This document shows, one piece after another, positions 60,585 through 64,000 of a stretch of 64,000 nt of DNA. The first letter of the stretch is position 1, and each line of letters begins with the position of its first letter. A program made the position numbers and the translations under genes. Source of the stretch: Haloarcula pelagica (GTDB lineage: Archaea; Halobacteriota; Halobacteria; Halobacteriales; Haloarculaceae); the NCBI RefSeq assembly GCF_030127105.1, contig NZ_CP126161.1, positions 2,418,001 through 2,482,000 of the forward strand. Reading direction: 5' to 3'. The notes under the pieces were generated by a model, which ran no database searches, had not been told where the DNA came from, and saw only the letters and a list, made by a program, of their open reading frames with translations.

Positions 60585-61667
60585 ATGACCGACACGGCGA
60601 CGCTTCGAGAGACGCTCCAGCGCCACGGGTTCTCCGAGACCGAAGCCGAGACGTACCTCGCGGTCGTCGAACGCGGCTCCGCGACCGCCAGTACGATCGC
60701 CGACGCGGCCGGCGTCTCGACGAGCTACGTCTACGACATCTGTGATCGCCTCGCGTCCGAGGGGTTCCTCAGCGTCGACGACCATCGGACGCCGACACGT
60801 ATCCAGGCGACCGACCCCGCGGAGGCGTTCGGCGCGATGCGAAGCGAACTCGACACACTCGAATCGGCCGTCACCGCACGGTACGAACAACAGAACGATG
60901 ACGACAACTCCTTCGAGGTCGTCAAGTCCCGGTCGACGATCGTCAAGCGACTCGAACAGTACATCGACGCCGCCGAAGACGAGATCGTCCTCCAGCTCCC
61001 GTCCCAGCGCCTGCCGGAGGTCAGTGAGAACCTCCGACGGGCCCACGATCGGGGCGTGTTGATCCTGTTGAGCCTCTCGGCTCACGACGAGTCGTCGTCG
61101 CTGCTCCCGCCCAGCGGTCCGTCGTCGCCGCTCGACCTCGACGGCGTCGCGACGGTCGCCCGACGCGGCATCGCCGGTGCGCCCTCGTTGCTGTCGATCG
61201 ACCAGCAGCGCGGCGTCGTCTCGCCGGCGACGATGCTCAGCTGGGACCACGACGAGACGCGGGCGATCACGTTCTCACAGGAGGCTATCGCGGCGGTCCT
61301 GGTGGGCTCGTATCTGGGGAACTACTGGCCGATCGGCGAGACGGTCGCGGTCGCGCGGCCGCCCGACCTGCCCCTGACCTCCCGGATGTTCAGACACGCC
61401 GTCCTCGCGGCGACGCTGCACCGGCGTGCGGGGACCGAACTGAGGGCCGAACTGTACGCCCGCCCGACCGGGACCGACGACGCCTTCGAGACGGTCGTCG
61501 GCGAGGTCGTCGACGTGCGACAGAACCTGCTCGACCCGCCGGCCAGCGACTTCGGCTTCGAGAACTCCCTTGTCGTCGACACCGGCGACCGTCGCCTCTC
61601 CGTGGGCGGTATCGACGCCTTCCTGGAGGACTACGAGACCAAGCAGACGACGCTCCGGCCGGCGTAG
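60585..61667 (+). CDS. TrmB-family transcriptional regulator
   Basis: A 360-residue haloarchaeal TrmB. The N-terminal winged helix (about residues 1-75) reads TLRETLQRHGFSETEAETYL and DAAGVSTSYVYDICDRLASEG. A coiled-coil-like linker with RYEQQNDDD is followed by a large sensor domain (about 110-360) with LEQYIDAAEDEIVLQLPSQ, the sugar-binding TrmB C-terminal type. It is just downstream of the GH3 glycosidase on the same strand, so it may control the use of the released sugar. Start is ATG 60585; ATG 60570 is an alternative. Confidence 0.83.
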   Translation: MTDTATLRETLQRHGFSETEAETYLAVVERGSATASTIADAAGVSTSYVYDICDRLASEGFLSVDDHRTPTRIQATDPAEAFGAMRSELDTLESAVTARYEQQNDDDNSFEVVKSRSTIVKRLEQYIDAAEDEIVLQLPSQRLPEVSENLRRAHDRGVLILLSLSAHDESSSLLPPSGPSSPLDLDGVATVARRGIAGAPSLLSIDQQRGVVSPATMLSWDHDETRAITFSQEAIAAVLVGSYLGNYWPIGETVAVARPPDLPLTSRMFRHAVLAATLHRRAGTELRAELYARPTGTDDAFETVVGEVVDVRQNLLDPPASDFGFENSLVVDTGDRRLSVGGIDAFLEDYETKQTTLRPA

Positions 61668-61668
61668 C

Positions 61669-62652
61669 TCAGCCCGTCAACCGCTCGATCAGCGCCCGTT
61701 CGGCGGCTCGGTCCGGGCCGTGCTCCCGCCCCGTTCGGCCGTTCTCGCGGTGTTCTTCGACGGTCCGTTCGAGCGCTCTCGCGTGGCTCGTCGACGACCA
61801 GCCCAGCCCCCGGAGCTTCGCCGTCGAGAGCAGATGTGGCGGGCGCCGGTACAGCGGGAAGTCCTCTGGCTCGATCCCCTCGGTCGCGAGTTCGCGGGCG
61901 CTCGCCCCGACCGTCTCGACGGTCGTCCCACAGACGCCGGCCAGCAGGTCGATCCACTCGGCGAGCGTGGGGGCGTGCTCGTCGCCGACGTTGTACGCCT
62001 CGCCGGCGGTCCCCTCCTCGGCGACCACGCGCAGGGCGCTGGCGACATCCTCGACGTAGACGTGTTGCCAGAGGCTCAGCCCGTCCTGCGGGAGGAGGAC
62101 CCGGTCGTCGGTGTCGACCCGGTCGACCCAGTAGGCGAACCGCTCGGTGTAGTCGTGGGGGCCGTAGACCACCGTCGGCCGGACGCTCATCGCACGGACG
62201 CCGTCGTCGGCCGCCGCGAACACCTCGCGGTCGCCCTCGGCCTTGCGCGGGCCGTACGTCTCGGCGCTGTCGGTCGTCGCCTGCTCGGCCGAACAGTCAG
62301 CGAGCGGCGTCTCGTCCTCCCGCTTTGGCGTCCGATCGACGCCGTAGGCCGCGCCGCTGGAGACGTAGACGTACGTGCTGTCGGCGAACACGTCCGTCGC
62401 CGTCCGCACGTCCGCGGGGAAGTACGCGACACAGTCGACGACGATGTCGGGATCGACGGCCTCGCGAGCGCGTTCCAGCGCGTCACGCTCCCGACGGTCG
62501 CCGGTCACCTGCGTGACGCTGTCGTCGTCCGCGAAGGGGTCGTCGTGGCGACCCCGGTTGAACGTCGCGACATCGTAGCCGGCCGCCCGGAACTCCTCGA
62601 CAGTGGAGCGCCCGATGAACCGTGTCCCACCGATGATCAGTACGGTAGCCAT
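61669..62652 (-). CDS. NAD-dependent epimerase/dehydratase (SDR family)
   Basis: A 327-residue extended SDR. The cofactor motif is IIGGTRFIGRSTVEEF at the N-terminus, followed by ATFNRGRHDD. The active-site pair appears as ETYGPRKAEGD (Tyr-x-x-x-Lys) near residue 135, after YVSSGAAYG. The C-terminal part has NVGDEHAPTLAEWIDLLAGV. Haloarchaeal proteins of this type are annotated NAD-dependent epimerase/dehydratase; the sugar or isoprenoid substrate is unknown. ATG at 62652. It converges with the TrmB gene with 1 bp between stops. Confidence 0.85.
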   Translation of the reverse strand: MATVLIIGGTRFIGRSTVEEFRAAGYDVATFNRGRHDDPFADDDSVTQVTGDRRERDALERAREAVDPDIVVDCVAYFPADVRTATDVFADSTYVYVSSGAAYGVDRTPKREDETPLADCSAEQATTDSAETYGPRKAEGDREVFAAADDGVRAMSVRPTVVYGPHDYTERFAYWVDRVDTDDRVLLPQDGLSLWQHVYVEDVASALRVVAEEGTAGEAYNVGDEHAPTLAEWIDLLAGVCGTTVETVGASARELATEGIEPEDFPLYRRPPHLLSTAKLRGLGWSSTSHARALERTVEEHRENGRTGREHGPDRAAERALIERLTG

Positions 62653-62727
62653 ACCCGGTTCTCGGACGGCGGCGGGAAAACGAGTGGGGTCGTGCGGCCC
62701 TCGACGCGCTCGTCCGGCGAGCCGCGA

Positions 62728-64000
<1,273 letters not shown>

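Overview
This is a haloarchaeal chromosome segment. The DNA is very GC-rich, the predicted proteins are strongly acidic (Asp/Glu-rich), and several genes have a TATA-like box about 27 nt before the start codon, which implies leaderless mRNAs. The gene content is archaeal and halobacterial: TFS, archaeal NAC, TrmI, glycerol-1-phosphate dehydrogenase, NreA, XPB-type helicase, TrmB, a PurN-PurH fusion and a FolC-FolP fusion. I cannot assign a genus. The organisation resembles that of Haloarcula-like halobacteria, but this is an impression.

Layout. 1-6.1 kb: a minus-strand type IV pilus/secretion operon (ATPase, TadC/PilC-like membrane platform, then four small proteins, each with a class III prepilin-type N-terminus), cut by the window's left edge. 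6.3-8.6 kb: small membrane, HalOD1-like and NTF2-like proteins. 8.6-18.2 kb: transport and stress (APC permease fused to Usp domains, a free Usp, TrkA-TrkH, a second convergent TrkH, PhoU, an alkaline-phosphatase-superfamily enzyme). 18.3-29 kb: housekeeping and small haloarchaeal proteins (pyrophosphatase, PadR regulator, RNase HI with its operon partner, NreA, TFS, a PUA-NAC-TrmI operon, a NYN-domain protein). 29.2-35.9 kb: the succinylase lysine pathway, dapA-dapB-dapD, then lysA-dapE, interrupted by a repeat-rich spacer and an opposite-strand pseudokinase. 36-42.8 kb: phosphoribosyltransferase, MFS transporter, purB, PrsW, an eIF2B-like protein and membrane proteins. 43.3-51.3 kb: PurNH, an FNT channel, FolCP and a methyltransferase. 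51.3-64 kb: XPB-like helicase, glycosyltransferase, S9 peptidase, degenerate Nudix protein, egsA, a Tat-exported GH3 glycosidase followed by a TrmB regulator, a sugar-nucleotide epimerase and the C-terminal part of glutamate synthase (cut by the right edge).

The most striking whole-window signal is that I find no GACGTC hexamer in 64 kb. Its one-base neighbours are common, and Asp-Val is written GAT-GTC or GAC-GTG instead. This suggests a restriction-modification or methylation-driven pressure on that palindrome. A second pattern is that four otherwise normal genes carry single-base indels, mostly in G/C runs. One of them has two compensating indels. This looks more like consensus error than biology. 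No rRNA, tRNA, CRISPR array or insertion sequence was recognised. One stretch of about 500 bp upstream of purNH has no credible gene but contains a row of hairpins.
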